Shown one piece after another: positions 48,689-59,095 of a stretch of DNA of 64,000 bases; position 1 is the first letter of the stretch, and each line of letters opens with the position of its first letter. A program made the position numbers and the translations under genes. The stretch is from NCBI RefSeq assembly GCF_026810445.1, contig NZ_CP113949.1:4030001-4094000 (forward strand), in the 5' to 3' direction. The notes beneath the pieces are model-generated. The model ran no database searches. It was not told the origin of the DNA and saw only the letters and a list, made by a program, of their open reading frames with translations. The DNA comes from Pseudomonas sp. BSw22131. GTDB lineage: Bacteria; Pseudomonadota; Gammaproteobacteria; Pseudomonadales; Pseudomonadaceae.

Positions 48689-49387
48689 ATGAGCAACGTC
48701 GACCACGCCGAAATCGCAAAATTCGAAGCCCTGGCCCATCGCTGGTGGGACCGCAACAGCGAATTCAAGCCGCTGCACGATATCAATCCATTGCGCGTCA
48801 ACTGGATCGACGAGCGAGTCAATCTGGCTGGCAAGAAGGTGCTGGATGTCGGCTGCGGTGGCGGAATTCTAAGCGAGGCAATGGCCTTGCGCGGTGCGAC
48901 GGTGATGGGGATCGACATGGGCGAGGCGCCGCTGGCCGTCGCGCAGTTGCACCAGCTCGAATCCGGCGTCAGCGTGGAATACCGTCAGATCACAGCTGAA
49001 GCGCTGGCCGAGGAAATGCCCGAGCAGTTCGACGTCGTCACGTGCCTTGAGATGCTCGAACACGTGCCCGATCCTTCGTCGGTGATCCGCGCTTGCTACA
49101 AGATGGTAAAGCCAGGCGGCCAAGTATTTTTCTCCACCATCAACCGCAACCCGAAAGCGTATCTGTTCGCCATTATCGGCGCCGAATACATCATGAACCT
49201 GTTGCCACGCGGCACTCATGACTTCAAGAAATTCATCCGCCCGTCAGAGCTCGGCGCCTGGAGCCGCAGCGCCGGCCTCAACGTCAAGGACATCATCGGC
49301 CTGACGTACAATCCGCTGACCAAGCATTACAAGCTGGCTTCTGATGTTGACGTCAACTACATGGTCCAGACGTTGCGGGAGGCCTGA
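48689..49387 (+). CDS. ubiG: Ubiquinone biosynthesis O-methyltransferase
   Basis: A 232-residue SAM-dependent enzyme performing both O-methylations of ubiquinone synthesis. SAM motif [16 protein letters not shown], then [10 protein letters not shown] and [19 protein letters not shown]-like start: [20 protein letters not shown], typical of UbiG. A GAGGG lies 8 bases before the ATG. Confidence 0.96.
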   Translation: MSNVDHAEIAKFEALAHRWWDRNSEFKPLHDINPLRVNWIDERVNLAGKKVLDVGCGGGILSEAMALRGATVMGIDMGEAPLAVAQLHQLESGVSVEYRQITAEALAEEMPEQFDVVTCLEMLEHVPDPSSVIRACYKMVKPGGQVFFSTINRNPKAYLFAIIGAEYIMNLLPRGTHDFKKFIRPSELGAWSRSAGLNVKDIIGLTYNPLTKHYKLASDVDVNYMVQTLREA

Positions 49388-49390
49388 TTC

Positions 49391-50062
49391 ATGCACCTGA
49401 GAGCCGTTCTTTTCGACATGGACGGCACGCTGCTCGACACCGCGCCGGACTTTATTGCCATCTGTCAGGCGATGCTGGCCGAGCGCGGTCTTGCGCCAGT
49501 CGCCGACAAACTGATCCGGGACGAAGTTTCCGGCGGGGCGAAAGCCATGGTCTCGGCGGCGTTCGCGCTCTCTCCCACCGCGCCAGAATTCGAAGCTCTG
49601 CGCCTGGAATTTCTGGAGCGCTATCAAAAAGACTGTGCAGTCCATAGCAAGCTGTTCGACGGCATGGCCGAGTTGCTGGCCGACATTGAAAGCGCCAGGC
49701 TGATCTGGGGCGTGGTGACCAACAAACCGGTGCGCTTTGCCCAGCCAATAATGGAGCAGTTGGGGTTGGCGCAGCGCTCGGCAGTGCTGATCTGCCCCGA
49801 TCACGTGACAAAGAGCAAGCCTGATCCGGAGCCCCTGATCCTGGCCTGCAAGATGCTCGACCTGGATCCGGGCAGCGTGTTGTTTGTCGGCGATGACCTG
49901 CGGGACATCGAATCGGGTCGTGACGCCGGTACCAAAACGGCCGCCGTGCGCTACGGCTATATCCATCCGCACGACAACCCCGATCACTGGGGTGCCGACG
50001 TGGTGGTCGATCACCCGCTGGAACTGCGCAAGGTCCTCCACAGCGCGATATCCGGGCGCTGA
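49391..50062 (+). CDS. mupP: N-acetylmuramic acid 6-phosphate phosphatase
   Basis: A 223-residue HAD phosphatase. Nucleophile and acid in [13 protein letters not shown], Thr in VVTNKP, Lys in KSKPDPEP, acidic pair in VGDDLRDIE. Often labelled phosphoglycolate phosphatase (gph), but the gene directly after ubiG and before yciK in pseudomonads is MupP, which makes MurNAc in peptidoglycan recycling and supports fosfomycin tolerance. Three bases after ubiG. Confidence 0.88.
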   Translation: MHLRAVLFDMDGTLLDTAPDFIAICQAMLAERGLAPVADKLIRDEVSGGAKAMVSAAFALSPTAPEFEALRLEFLERYQKDCAVHSKLFDGMAELLADIESARLIWGVVTNKPVRFAQPIMEQLGLAQRSAVLICPDHVTKSKPDPEPLILACKMLDLDPGSVLFVGDDLRDIESGRDAGTKTAAVRYGYIHPHDNPDHWGADVVVDHPLELRKVLHSAISGR

Positions 50063-50096
50063 TCAGCCCTTCGAAGCATTTACATGAGGTATCTCG

Positions 50097-50840
50097 ATGT
50101 TCAACTATTCAGCACGTCCCGACCTGCTCAGGGGCCGGGTCATTCTGGTCACTGGCGCTGGCCGTGGCATTGGTGCCGCAGCTGCAACTACCTACGCGGC
50201 GCATGGCGCTACCGTGCTGCTGCTGGGCAAGACCGAAGCCAATCTGACACAGGTCTACGACGCGATCGAGGCAGCGGGTCACCCCAAGCCTGCGGTCATT
50301 CCGTTCAATCTCGAAACTGCCCTGCCCCATCAATACGATGAACTGGCCGCCATGATTGAAAGCGAATTCGGGCACCTTGACGGGTTGCTGCACAATGCCT
50401 CGATCATCGGGCCGCGCACGCCGCTCGAACAACTCTCAGGCGAGCACTTCATGCAGGTCATGCACATCAACGTCAACGCGACGTTCATGCTGACGTCGGC
50501 CCTGCTGCCACTGCTCAAACGCTCCAGCAATGCCTCGGTGGTGTTTACGTCCAGCAGCGTCGGGCGCAAAGGACGGGCGTATTGGGGCGCGTACGGCGTG
50601 TCCAAATTTGCCACAGAGGGTTTGATGCAAACCCTCGCTGATGAACTGGACAGCGTGGCGCCGGTTCGCGCCAACAGCATCAATCCGGGCGCGACCCGAA
50701 CCAGCATGCGCGCTCAGGCCTATCCAGCGGAGAACCCCCTGAACAACCCGACGCCCGAGGAAATCATGCCGGTTTACCTCTACCTGATGGGCCCTGACAG
50801 CAGCGAAGTAAACGGACAAGCGTTCGATGCCCAGCAGTGA
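50097..50840 (+). CDS. yciK: YciK-family short-chain dehydrogenase
   Basis: A 247-residue SDR. TGAGRGIGAAAATTYA cofactor site, LHNAS replacing NNAG, catalytic VFTSSSVGRKGRAYWGAYGVSK (Ser and YGVSK shown here as separate motifs in one segment). C-terminal NPGATRTSMRAQAYP. Conserved after mupP, substrate unknown. Confidence 0.9.
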   Translation: MFNYSARPDLLRGRVILVTGAGRGIGAAAATTYAAHGATVLLLGKTEANLTQVYDAIEAAGHPKPAVIPFNLETALPHQYDELAAMIESEFGHLDGLLHNASIIGPRTPLEQLSGEHFMQVMHINVNATFMLTSALLPLLKRSSNASVVFTSSSVGRKGRAYWGAYGVSKFATEGLMQTLADELDSVAPVRANSINPGATRTSMRAQAYPAENPLNNPTPEEIMPVYLYLMGPDSSEVNGQAFDAQQ

Positions 50841-50986
50841 ATCTCATTTGAATACAGGGCCATGACCCCGCTTTCCTGGCGGTGCATCTGGCTCGATATT
50901 CTAATAGCGATGGACGGTCTGAACGCGATGGCAACTCTCTGCTCTAAGACATCCAAGCCAGCAGCGATGCACAGAGGAGAGAAAAC

Positions 50987-51913
50987 TTGAGTTTTCCTAC
51001 CCGCACCAACGCAATTGATTTTGACAGTGCCAAGTTGCAACGACTTGGTTTCGTACCGCCGCTGAATGCGGCGAATGAACCTGTCGATGTCGAAGAACTG
51101 CGGCGTCAACTGGGTCTCCAACTGCAAACCAGCCTCGAAGCCGAGAAAATCCTTGGGCTGTTCTTTCGTAGCGTTCAGCGGCTCGTTCCCTTCAGTGCTC
51201 TGCAGTTCAAACACAAGAAAACTGACCTGCGTCTGGAGCTGGGCACACGCGCCAGGCACCGTGCCAGCTACGACATGAGCCTGCAAGGCGAGCACATGGG
51301 CGAAGTGCTGTTCCAGCGCGACGAGAGGTTCACCGACGATGAGCTTTCTCAGCTGGAATCTTTCCTGGCGTGCCTGCTGCACCCCATGCGCAACGCGCTG
51401 ATGTACCGCGCGGCGATGTTGAGCGCACTGCGTGACCCGTTGACCGGTGCGGGCAATCGTGTGGCCATGGACCAGACCCTGGCCCGCGAGGCCGAAATTG
51501 CCCGACGTGAGAAACGTCCGCTGTCGGTGCTGATGCTCGACATCGACCACTTCAAGGGCATCAACGATACCTACGGACATGCGACCGGCGACCAAGTGCT
51601 CAGAGCCGTTGCAAACGACCTAAAGGCCCGGATGCGTAACATTGATCAGGTGTTCAGGTTTGGCGGCGAGGAGTTTTTGATCGTGCTCTCGAACACCGGT
51701 CGTGAGCCCGCCGCGTTAGTAGGCGAACGCCTGCGTTACGCGGCACTGCAACTCAACTATCCGGTTGAGGGAAACCCTTTGGCGCTCACCGTCAGCATCG
51801 GGTGCTCGACCCTGCTGCCGGGGGAATCCACCGACAGCCTGATATGTCGTGCGGATGCGGCGCTGTATGTGGCCAAGCGCCAAGGGCGCAATCGACTTGA
51901 AGTAGCCTGCTAG
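50987..51913 (+). CDS. Diguanylate cyclase (GGDEF)
   Basis: A 308-residue soluble protein. The N-terminal half (about 30-140) resembles a small GAF-like sensor (QTSLEAEKILGLFFRSVQRL). The GGDEF domain (about 145-305) has RDPLTGAGNR, DIDHFKGINDTYGH, active site RFGGEEFLIVL and an inhibitory RNID (RxxD) five residues before it. It makes c-di-GMP with product feedback. The start is TTG 50987, supported by GAGGAGAG six bases upstream. Convergent with the diiron-type gene after four bases. Confidence 0.88.
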   Translation: MSFPTRTNAIDFDSAKLQRLGFVPPLNAANEPVDVEELRRQLGLQLQTSLEAEKILGLFFRSVQRLVPFSALQFKHKKTDLRLELGTRARHRASYDMSLQGEHMGEVLFQRDERFTDDELSQLESFLACLLHPMRNALMYRAAMLSALRDPLTGAGNRVAMDQTLAREAEIARREKRPLSVLMLDIDHFKGINDTYGHATGDQVLRAVANDLKARMRNIDQVFRFGGEEFLIVLSNTGREPAALVGERLRYAALQLNYPVEGNPLALTVSIGCSTLLPGESTDSLICRADAALYVAKRQGRNRLEVAC

Positions 51914-51917
51914 AGCG

Positions 51918-52718
51918 CTACTCCACCAGCGCGACCCGCCGTTCGCGTATCGGCGTGTTCATCTCCTCCTGCGGGTGCTCAAGCGCCATGCAGCTTTCGA
52001 GAAACAGATGCATGTACTCATAGCTCTTGCAGATCGCCTTTCTGAGGTCGGTCTGTAGCTGCTCACCTGGATTATTGCCTGCCAGGGTGCAGATGATTTC
52101 CAGCGCTTCCCAAGGATGAGAGTCATCGTATTGCGCGTGCATTTTCAGCCACTTCATGGCGCGCTTTCGCTGCTCGGCAGGGAAGAAATCGGCATAGGTG
52201 TCTTGCGAACAGACTACCGCTGACCACTCCCCCGTCGCCCCTTCAATGGCGTAGTTGGTCGCCGCGATTGCCACCACCAACGACTCAGAGGTGCAGGCGT
52301 GCCAGCACCAGTGACTCAGCGCATGAAGCTCCGGGGATACGCGTTGTGCCTGCAGGTCTTCGAGAGTGACCCCGTGGGCCGCACTCCAGTTAACCCAGTA
52401 ATCGGCATGATTGAGCTCGACCCGAATATTGCGCATCAGCCAGCGACGCGCCATGTCTTCACCCGGATGCCGCGCAAAACGGGTCTTGGTCAAGTTGTGC
52501 GCCATGTAGACCGCAAACTGTTCCACCACCGGCCAACCGCCCACCAGATAGTGGCGCATGGTCTTGGAGCTCAGTGTTCCATCTCGCATACGTTGATAAA
52601 GCTCATGCCCTACCACCCTGGACTTCGCGCCACTGCAATCTTCAATCAATTGCTGTGCCCAGGCGGGGTAACTGCTGGCATCCATCAGCGGACCGGTTCT
52701 AATGAACATATCGATCAC
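51918..52718 (-). CDS. TenA/PqqC-like haem-oxygenase-fold protein
   Basis: A 266-residue helical protein of the haem-oxygenase-like superfamily, usually labelled TenA or iron-containing redox enzyme. Candidate metal ligands: Glu/His in RVELNHADYW, Glu in YAIEGATGEW and a HxxxDxxH motif (HAQYDDSH), a pattern seen in diiron oxidases of this fold. It lacks the TenA thiaminase cysteine pattern as far as I can see. GTG 52718 is chosen because AAGGAG lies seven bases upstream; ATG 52709 is too far from it. Substrate unknown. Confidence 0.72.
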   Translation of the reverse strand: MIDMFIRTGPLMDASSYPAWAQQLIEDCSGAKSRVVGHELYQRMRDGTLSSKTMRHYLVGGWPVVEQFAVYMAHNLTKTRFARHPGEDMARRWLMRNIRVELNHADYWVNWSAAHGVTLEDLQAQRVSPELHALSHWCWHACTSESLVVAIAATNYAIEGATGEWSAVVCSQDTYADFFPAEQRKRAMKWLKMHAQYDDSHPWEALEIICTLAGNNPGEQLQTDLRKAICKSYEYMHLFLESCMALEHPQEEMNTPIRERRVALVE

Positions 52719-52756
52719 TGTTTAGCTCCTTATGATATGTGACGCATCGGTTTCAT

Positions 52757-55222
52757 TCAGCGGAATGTCCCGGGGGCGCTGAACAACTTTGGGGGCTGCC
52801 TCGCGGGCCGTGCATGCAGACGTTCGCAGGTGAATAATTGCGGTCGCTCAATAACGTACCCCTGAGCGTAATCCACACCGATTTCCAATAACGCCTGCTC
52901 AATCTGCGGGCTTTCGACGAACTCGGCGATCGTCTTTTTGCCCATGACATGACCGATATGGTTGATCACTTCCACCATCGCCCGATTGATCGGATCGTCG
53001 AGCATGTCCTTTACAAAACTGCCATCAATTTTCAAAAAGTCCACAGGCAAATGCTTCAAGTAGGCAAATGAGGACATGCCTGCGCAGAAATCATCCAGAG
53101 AAAACCGACATCCCAGACCTTTCAGTTCGTTGATAAACCGGATGGCACTGCCGAGATTGGCGATGGCACTGGTTTCGGTAATCTCGAAACAGATGAGCTC
53201 GGGCGGGATGGCATAAAGCTGAAATTGCTGGCGCAAATACTCGAGAAACGCATCGTCGCCAATGCTGCTCCCGGACAAGTTGATGGCGCATACGGCCAGC
53301 GGTCCTTGCCGATGCTCGTCACTGAGGCAATCGGAGATGATCTTGAAGACGTTCTGCACGACCCACCGATCCAGCGTGGTCATCATTCCGTAACGCTCGG
53401 CAGCAGGGATAAAGCTGTCCGGCAGAATCATCCGGCCTGACTCATCACGCAGGCGCAGCAGAATCTCGACGTGCCCGTTATGAGTGTCAGCGTTGCAACC
53501 CAGCGCGGCGATTTCCTGGGAGTACAGACAGAAACGGTTCTCTTCAAGCGCCATGTGCAGGCGCTGGATCCACACCATTTCGCCGAACCGGGTGGACAGA
53601 TCCGAATCATCATCATGGTAAACCTGAACCCGGTTGCGACCCTTCTCCTTGGCCATATAGCACGCCATGTCGGCCGAGCGCAGCGATGCCTCAAGAGTGG
53701 TAGGAGCACTGGAAATATGCACCAGGCCGATACTGACAGTGGTCACGAACGGCCGGCCCTTCCAGATGAAGTGCAAGCCCTCAACGGTTTGTCGCAGGCC
53801 CTCGGCGATCCTTTCCGCTGCGTCCGCCGAGCAGTGCTCAAGCAGAATGCCGAACTCGTCTCCACCGAGCCGTGCCAGCGTGTCGCCCTCCCGGATGCCT
53901 TGTTGCAGCAAGGCGCAGATGTGACGCAGCAGCTCGTCCCCGGCAGCATGGCCGTTGGTGTCGTTGACGAGTTTGAATTGATCCAGATCCAGAAACAGCA
54001 GCGCATGATTGCCCGGCTGATGCGACCGGCTCGCCAGCGCCAGCTCCAGGCGGTACTCGAACTCCCTTCGATTGGCCAGCCCGGTCAAGGCGTCGTGGGT
54101 CGCCTGCCACGACAGATTGGCGATGTACTGGCTCTCCTGCGTCATGTCGTGCAGCACCAGCACGGTGCCACTGACTTGACCCTCGGTGCGGATGGGCGAG
54201 CCGGTCAACGTCACCGACACAGTGCTGCCATCCAGCCGCTGGATCAGTTTCGAGTGCTCACTGCCGCCTTGGAGCGTGCCACTCAGAATACGCTCGATCA
54301 GCGTCGAGCTGTCTTTGTGATCGTTTTCGTCCAGCAGGTTGAACAGCGCGGCCAGTGGCAGGCCTGCCGCTTGCTCGGTCTTCCAGTGAGTCAGTTGCTC
54401 GGCGGCGGGGTTCATGTAGGCAATCGAGCCTTCGACATTGGTGGTGATTACACCGTCGCCGATGGACTCAAGGGTAATCTGCGCCCGCTCCTTCTCGGCC
54501 TGCAAGGCGCTAGCGAATGCGTGCCGCTGCTCGAGCAGTTTGTGAGTGCGCAGCAAGGCCAGAATGATCAGGCACAGGGCGGTAGCAAGGTTGGTGACCA
54601 AGAGGATTCGCAGGATTACCCGCGAGCCCTCTCCCAGGGCGTTGCTGAACGCCATGGCCGCGGGGGTGACGCTTTCATTGATCTGGTTGATTTGCGCACG
54701 CCAGCTCAGCAGATCACTGTCGGTCGCGCTGCCATCGGTAACGCTCGCGTGGATCTGCCGCGCCAGGTCATCGAGCTGCAGGAGATATTCGTCGCCGATT
54801 TTCCAAAGGTCGATGGCCTTTTCCAGGTAACTGAAATGCCTGAAATGGAGATACAGCCAGATAATGCTTTCAGCATCGTCAGGATCGTTACCACCTTGAA
54901 GAATCCCGGCGTGGGCACCCTCGATGTCAGGCACAGGCTGATCCAGCGCAACACGCAGATTGTGGCCGCCCTGAGGGATGATGATCGCTTGCTGATACTT
55001 GAGGTAGTTAAGTTCGTCGCGACTGTTCGCATAGAGGTTGAGGTAATAAATCGCGTCCTTCTGGCCTTTGGACCAGAGGCTTTCACCGCCCACGTAACTG
55101 CGCACAGCGGACATCATGTACAGGCTCACCCCGCCCAGTAGTGCCTGCAATAGCACAACCGCTATAAATGGCCACACAATACCCAGAAGACGGGGCTTCT
55201 CGAGAATCCGCTTTTGCTTCAT
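52757..55222 (-). CDS. Membrane PAS-GGDEF-EAL c-di-GMP signalling protein
   Basis: An 821-residue protein: membrane helix (about 13-35), periplasmic sensor to about 205, second helix, PAS (about 245-365, GDGVITTNVEGSIAYMNPAAE), GGDEF (LARLGGDEFGILLE, with REGD inhibitory site) and EAL (about 565-800). EAL motif reads EILLRL, keeping ExLxR; ITETSAI, KIDGSFV, AEFVES and QGYVIERPQ are kept, with SLDDFCAGMSSF (Cys where Gly is frequent). Both catalytic domains look intact, so it could make or break c-di-GMP. A 284-base gap upstream holds nothing recognised. Confidence 0.9.
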   Translation of the reverse strand: MKQKRILEKPRLLGIVWPFIAVVLLQALLGGVSLYMMSAVRSYVGGESLWSKGQKDAIYYLNLYANSRDELNYLKYQQAIIIPQGGHNLRVALDQPVPDIEGAHAGILQGGNDPDDAESIIWLYLHFRHFSYLEKAIDLWKIGDEYLLQLDDLARQIHASVTDGSATDSDLLSWRAQINQINESVTPAAMAFSNALGEGSRVILRILLVTNLATALCLIILALLRTHKLLEQRHAFASALQAEKERAQITLESIGDGVITTNVEGSIAYMNPAAEQLTHWKTEQAAGLPLAALFNLLDENDHKDSSTLIERILSGTLQGGSEHSKLIQRLDGSTVSVTLTGSPIRTEGQVSGTVLVLHDMTQESQYIANLSWQATHDALTGLANRREFEYRLELALASRSHQPGNHALLFLDLDQFKLVNDTNGHAAGDELLRHICALLQQGIREGDTLARLGGDEFGILLEHCSADAAERIAEGLRQTVEGLHFIWKGRPFVTTVSIGLVHISSAPTTLEASLRSADMACYMAKEKGRNRVQVYHDDDSDLSTRFGEMVWIQRLHMALEENRFCLYSQEIAALGCNADTHNGHVEILLRLRDESGRMILPDSFIPAAERYGMMTTLDRWVVQNVFKIISDCLSDEHRQGPLAVCAINLSGSSIGDDAFLEYLRQQFQLYAIPPELICFEITETSAIANLGSAIRFINELKGLGCRFSLDDFCAGMSSFAYLKHLPVDFLKIDGSFVKDMLDDPINRAMVEVINHIGHVMGKKTIAEFVESPQIEQALLEIGVDYAQGYVIERPQLFTCERLHARPARQPPKLFSAPGTFR

Positions 55223-55506
55223 GGGGTCCCTTTCATCAGCACTGCCAGATCATTCTCCCTGCTCAGGCACTCCATTTTGAGCCTGAGGGGAACCGGCTAA
55301 TTTCCACAATGCAGCGAGGGCTCGTCACGTGGGGAACACAACCACGGCCTTACCTGTTGATCCGTCGGATGTTGCTTACAAGGATGTACTCCTGGCACTT
55401 GGAAGTGACCGTTTGGGGGTGAATTTCAAGCATAGTTCAAGAATTAACGGGTTCCAATGGCACTCCGCCATTTAAGCCGCCCATCCTCAATAACCGAAAA
55501 GCAGTA

Positions 55507-57327
55507 TCAAACTCCCTGCAAATGACCATAAAGACGCGCGTAAAGCCCTCCATCTGCAATCAACTGCTGATGGCCGCCGTCTTCTGCGACGCTGCCTGCG
55601 TCGAACACCAACACCCGATCAGCCTGCTTCACGGCCGACAGGCGGTGGGCAATGATCAAAGTGGTTCGCCCTTCCAGAAACTGTGCCAGCGCCTGATGGA
55701 GGTTGTATTCCGTGGCGGCGTCCAGTGCCGAAGTGGCTTCGTCGAGAATGACGACCTTGGGGTCGGAGAGCACCATTCGCGCGATTGCCAACCGCTGGCG
55801 TTGTCCGCCAGACAACCGCACACCGGAACGCCCGACCACGCTGTCCAGCCCCGCGGGCAGTTCGCGAATGGTCATGTCCAGTTGAGCGATTTCCAGCGCC
55901 CGCCAACACGCCTCGTCACTGCGCTCACGGCCCATGGTCAGGTTGGCGCGCACGGTATCGTTGAACAAGGCGGGATGTTGCAACACCACTGCAACGTTCT
56001 CACGAACGGTTTCCAGGCCTATTTCTTGAAGGGTGGCGCCGCCGTAGCGGATGCTGCCCGATTCGGCGGTGTACAGGCCCAGCAGGAGTTGCACCAGCGT
56101 GCTCTTGCCGCCGCCGCTGGCGCCCACGATTGCAACCTTCTCTCCCGGGGCAATCGACAGGTTCAACTGATCGAGTATCGGCTCGTCCCCATACCCGAAG
56201 CGCAAATTGCGCACATCAATCCCTACTGTCGACTGAGCCGTAAACGGATCGACGCCACCGGGGTACTGCGGCTCGTTGGCCCGCGACAGCAATTCATTGA
56301 TGCGGGTCAGCGCGCCGCCTGCAGCATAAAACGCGTACTGCAGATTAAGCAGCTGCTCGACCGGCCCGATCATAAACCACAGGTAACTGAACACGGCGAG
56401 CATGTGGCCGATAGACAGGTCCGAAAACAGCACAGTGAGCATGGCTGCGGCGCGGAAGATGTCGATGCCAAACTGGAACAGCAGACCACTTGCACGATTG
56501 GACGCGTCGCTTTTCCACTGAGACGCGACGGCAAAGTCACGTACTTCCTGCGCCCGTAAGCCCAGTCTTCCAAGGAAATAACCCTGCCGATTGCCTGCCC
56601 GAACTTCCTGAATGGCATCCAGGGTTTCAGTCAGTGCCTGGGTAAAGCGCGATGTGCTGTCGTTTTCGAGCTTCTTGAGGTTTTTAACGCGTTTGCCTAA
56701 TTGCACTGTGGAGAAGATCACCAGCGGATTGAACAGCAGGATCAGCAATGCCAGCTGCCAGTGCATCCACAGCAAAATCGCCGAGGTACCGGCCAGCGTC
56801 AGTACGGCCACCAGAAACTTGCTCAGGGTTTCACCGACGAATTTGTCCACCGTATCGAGATCGGTCACCAGATGTGCTGTCACGGTCCCGCTACCCAGAC
56901 TTTCGTATTCACCCAGAGAGATACGCTCGAGACGCTCGATCAGCCGCACGCGAATGCGGTAGACGATGTCCTTGGCAAGGCGTGCAAACAGCCGCGCCTG
57001 AACAACGTTGAACACCAGCGCAGCCAGGCGCAGGGTCAAGGTGACGAGCAGCATCAAGCCTATGTAGCCCACCGCCTTTTGCAGGCTGTCGGGTAACAGA
57101 TGATTCATGAACTTCAGTGCACGGTCGCCTTGACCAAGCAACACTTCGTCCACCAGCAACGGTAGTAACAGAGGAATCGGTACCGAGCACAGCACTGCAA
57201 GCGCGGCCACGCCGTTGGCGATCCACAGGGACTTCTTGTGGTGCAGTGCAAGGCGGCGGATTTCGGCCCAGCTCAGATGATCGACACTGCGTGAAGGTTG
57301 CGGCTCGATGGCGTCCGGCATTTTCAT
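55507..57327 (-). CDS. ABC exporter (MsbA-like fused permease-ATPase)
   Basis: A 606-residue half-transporter. Six membrane helices (about 35-320), then the ATPase: Walker A GASGGGKST, Q-loop VVLQHPALFNDTV, signature RLSGGQRQRLAIARM, Walker B KVVILDEATSALD and switch His in LIIAHRLS. It acts as a homodimer; substrate unclear (lipid, drug or peptide). ATG 57327 is five bases after the DsbA-like stop, so the two are cotranscribed; the longer frame from 57402 overlaps that gene and is rejected. Confidence 0.9.
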   Translation of the reverse strand: MKMPDAIEPQPSRSVDHLSWAEIRRLALHHKKSLWIANGVAALAVLCSVPIPLLLPLLVDEVLLGQGDRALKFMNHLLPDSLQKAVGYIGLMLLVTLTLRLAALVFNVVQARLFARLAKDIVYRIRVRLIERLERISLGEYESLGSGTVTAHLVTDLDTVDKFVGETLSKFLVAVLTLAGTSAILLWMHWQLALLILLFNPLVIFSTVQLGKRVKNLKKLENDSTSRFTQALTETLDAIQEVRAGNRQGYFLGRLGLRAQEVRDFAVASQWKSDASNRASGLLFQFGIDIFRAAAMLTVLFSDLSIGHMLAVFSYLWFMIGPVEQLLNLQYAFYAAGGALTRINELLSRANEPQYPGGVDPFTAQSTVGIDVRNLRFGYGDEPILDQLNLSIAPGEKVAIVGASGGGKSTLVQLLLGLYTAESGSIRYGGATLQEIGLETVRENVAVVLQHPALFNDTVRANLTMGRERSDEACWRALEIAQLDMTIRELPAGLDSVVGRSGVRLSGGQRQRLAIARMVLSDPKVVILDEATSALDAATEYNLHQALAQFLEGRTTLIIAHRLSAVKQADRVLVFDAGSVAEDGGHQQLIADGGLYARLYGHLQGV

Positions 57328-57331
57328 CGGA

Positions 57332-57967
57332 TCAGGCACTGGCTGCACGCTCCAGCCAGCGATCAAGCAGCGGCGCCAATTCTTCCACCGGCTGATAGCC
57401 ATTAGTCAGTAGCGCGAGCTGTCCTTTACGCTCGGCGAGCAAGGTGGGAAACCCGGCGATGCCCAGGTCCTGGACCCAGCTAAAGTCCGAGGCAGTGGCG
57501 GCTATTTGCTCTGGATTGTCGAATGCTTCGGCGAAGACGATTCGCGGCAAACCTGCCTTCTCGGCAAGCTCGGCCAATACTGATCCTCGGGTCACATCGC
57601 GCCCTTCCAGGTAAAAGGCCTGCTGAATTTCCTTCACCAGTTTCCAGGCGATATCAGGATCGAGGCTGCGGGCTGCAACGACGGCGCGGCAGGCGGGCTC
57701 GGTGTCGTACACAAAACCCTCGGGCAGCGCGTCTTCAAAGCGAAAGGACTGACCGGTGGTGTCTTTGACTGCCTGCCAGTGCTCGAGAATGTAGCGTTTC
57801 GTGCCAGGCTCCAGCGCAGCCCCGCTGCCGGTACGCAGCCCGCCCACAACCAGGTGCAGCGGGAGCCCGGCCGCCCTCGCCTGCTCGACCAATGCATCGG
57901 CAACCGGCGCAAAACCCCAGCACCAGGAACACATCGGGTCCATCACATAGAGCAGGCGGGCGGGCAT
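57332..57967 (-). CDS. DsbA-family (FrnE-like) thioredoxin-fold protein
   Basis: A 211-residue cytoplasmic protein (no signal peptide) with the CxxC site in YVMDPMCSWCWGF, an inserted helical domain and the cis-proline region GIAGFPTLLAE. Likely a thiol oxidoreductase or disulfide isomerase. It follows trhO by three bases and precedes the ABC exporter by four. Confidence 0.88.
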   Translation of the reverse strand: MPARLLYVMDPMCSWCWGFAPVADALVEQARAAGLPLHLVVGGLRTGSGAALEPGTKRYILEHWQAVKDTTGQSFRFEDALPEGFVYDTEPACRAVVAARSLDPDIAWKLVKEIQQAFYLEGRDVTRGSVLAELAEKAGLPRIVFAEAFDNPEQIAATASDFSWVQDLGIAGFPTLLAERKGQLALLTNGYQPVEELAPLLDRWLERAASA

Positions 57968-57970
57968 GAT

Positions 57971-58945
57971 TCAAGCCTCGTTGGAAGGGGTTTCGTTCTT
58001 GGACTCAGCGTCCGGCAAGCGATAGTTACGACCAATAGGATGCGGCTGGTTGCGCGCTTTCGCCAGTTCGATCTGCTTTTGTCGGTCAACGGCGCTGCGG
58101 CGGGTTTTCTCACTCAGCTTGTCCCAGCAGTGCGGGCAGCTGACGCCGGGCGTGTAATGCTCACTGGCACGGTCTTGCGCGCTGATCGGCGTGCGGCAGG
58201 CGTGACATTGATCGTAGTCGCCTTCGGTCAGGTCATGACGCACGGTGACCCGGTTGTCGAAGACGAAGCAGTCGCCGCGCCAGCGGGTTTCTTCCTGCGG
58301 CACTTGCTCCAGATATTTGAGGATGCCGCCCTTGAGGTGATACACCTCTTCAAACCCCTCGCCCAGCATATAGCTGGAAGCTTTTTCACAGCGAATGCCG
58401 CCGGTGCAGAACATCGCCACCTTCTTGTGTTTCGAGGGGTCGAAGTGGGCTTTGATGTAATCCGGGAACTCACGGAAACTGGTGGTCTTGGGGTCAATGG
58501 CACCCTCGAACGTGCCGATGGACACCTCGTAGTCATTGCGGGTGTCGATCAACAGAACTTCAGGGTCCGAAATGAGGGCATTCCAGTCAGTTGGCTCCAC
58601 ATAGGTGCCGACCTTTTTGTTCGGGTCAACACCCTCAACGCCAAGGGTCACGATCTCTTTTTTGAGCTTGACCTTGGTGCGGTAGAACGGCTGATCCTCG
58701 CAATAGGATTCCTTGTGATCGATATCGACCATGCGCGGGTCTTTTTTCAACCAGGCCATAAGCCCGTCGATGCCTTCGCGGCTACCGGAAACCGTGCCGT
58801 TGATGCCTTCATCAGCGATCAGCAAGGTGCCTTTGATACCGTTGTCGACCATGGCCTGGAGCAGCGGCTCTCGCAATGCGACGTAATCACTGAGGGTGAC
58901 GAATTTGTACAACGCCGCGACGACGATGGGGGCGGTTTGAGTCAT
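57971..58945 (-). CDS. trhO: tRNA uridine(34) hydroxylase, rhodanese-type
   Basis: A 324-residue YceA/TrhO protein that hydroxylates U34 of tRNA to ho5U using prephenate-independent oxygen. N-terminal domain ([14 protein letters not shown]), rhodanese domain ([10 protein letters not shown]; catalytic Cys in [13 protein letters not shown]) and a C-terminal cysteine cluster ([20 protein letters not shown]) that may bind zinc. First of the trhO-dsbA-like-exporter set. Confidence 0.93.
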   Translation of the reverse strand: MTQTAPIVVAALYKFVTLSDYVALREPLLQAMVDNGIKGTLLIADEGINGTVSGSREGIDGLMAWLKKDPRMVDIDHKESYCEDQPFYRTKVKLKKEIVTLGVEGVDPNKKVGTYVEPTDWNALISDPEVLLIDTRNDYEVSIGTFEGAIDPKTTSFREFPDYIKAHFDPSKHKKVAMFCTGGIRCEKASSYMLGEGFEEVYHLKGGILKYLEQVPQEETRWRGDCFVFDNRVTVRHDLTEGDYDQCHACRTPISAQDRASEHYTPGVSCPHCWDKLSEKTRRSAVDRQKQIELAKARNQPHPIGRNYRLPDAESKNETPSNEA

Positions 58946-59095
58946 GTTGCGTCTCCAGGTGGTGACCCTCGCAAAGGGCCTACCGGATGAGTGATTCGGG
59001 AATAAACGTGCCCTAGCGGCAACGCGGCGCGGATTCTAGCAAAAACGAAGGGGATTCAGACAGGCGGGTGATCAGCGCAATAGATCGCAAGCGGC

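Noticed and set aside
49391..50062. Phosphoglycolate phosphatase (gph)
   Set aside because: The HAD motifs fit, but the position between ubiG and yciK identifies the MupP orthologue in pseudomonads.
53471..55141. 556-residue frame antisense to the GGDEF-EAL gene
   Set aside because: Shadow of a gene with intact catalytic motifs.
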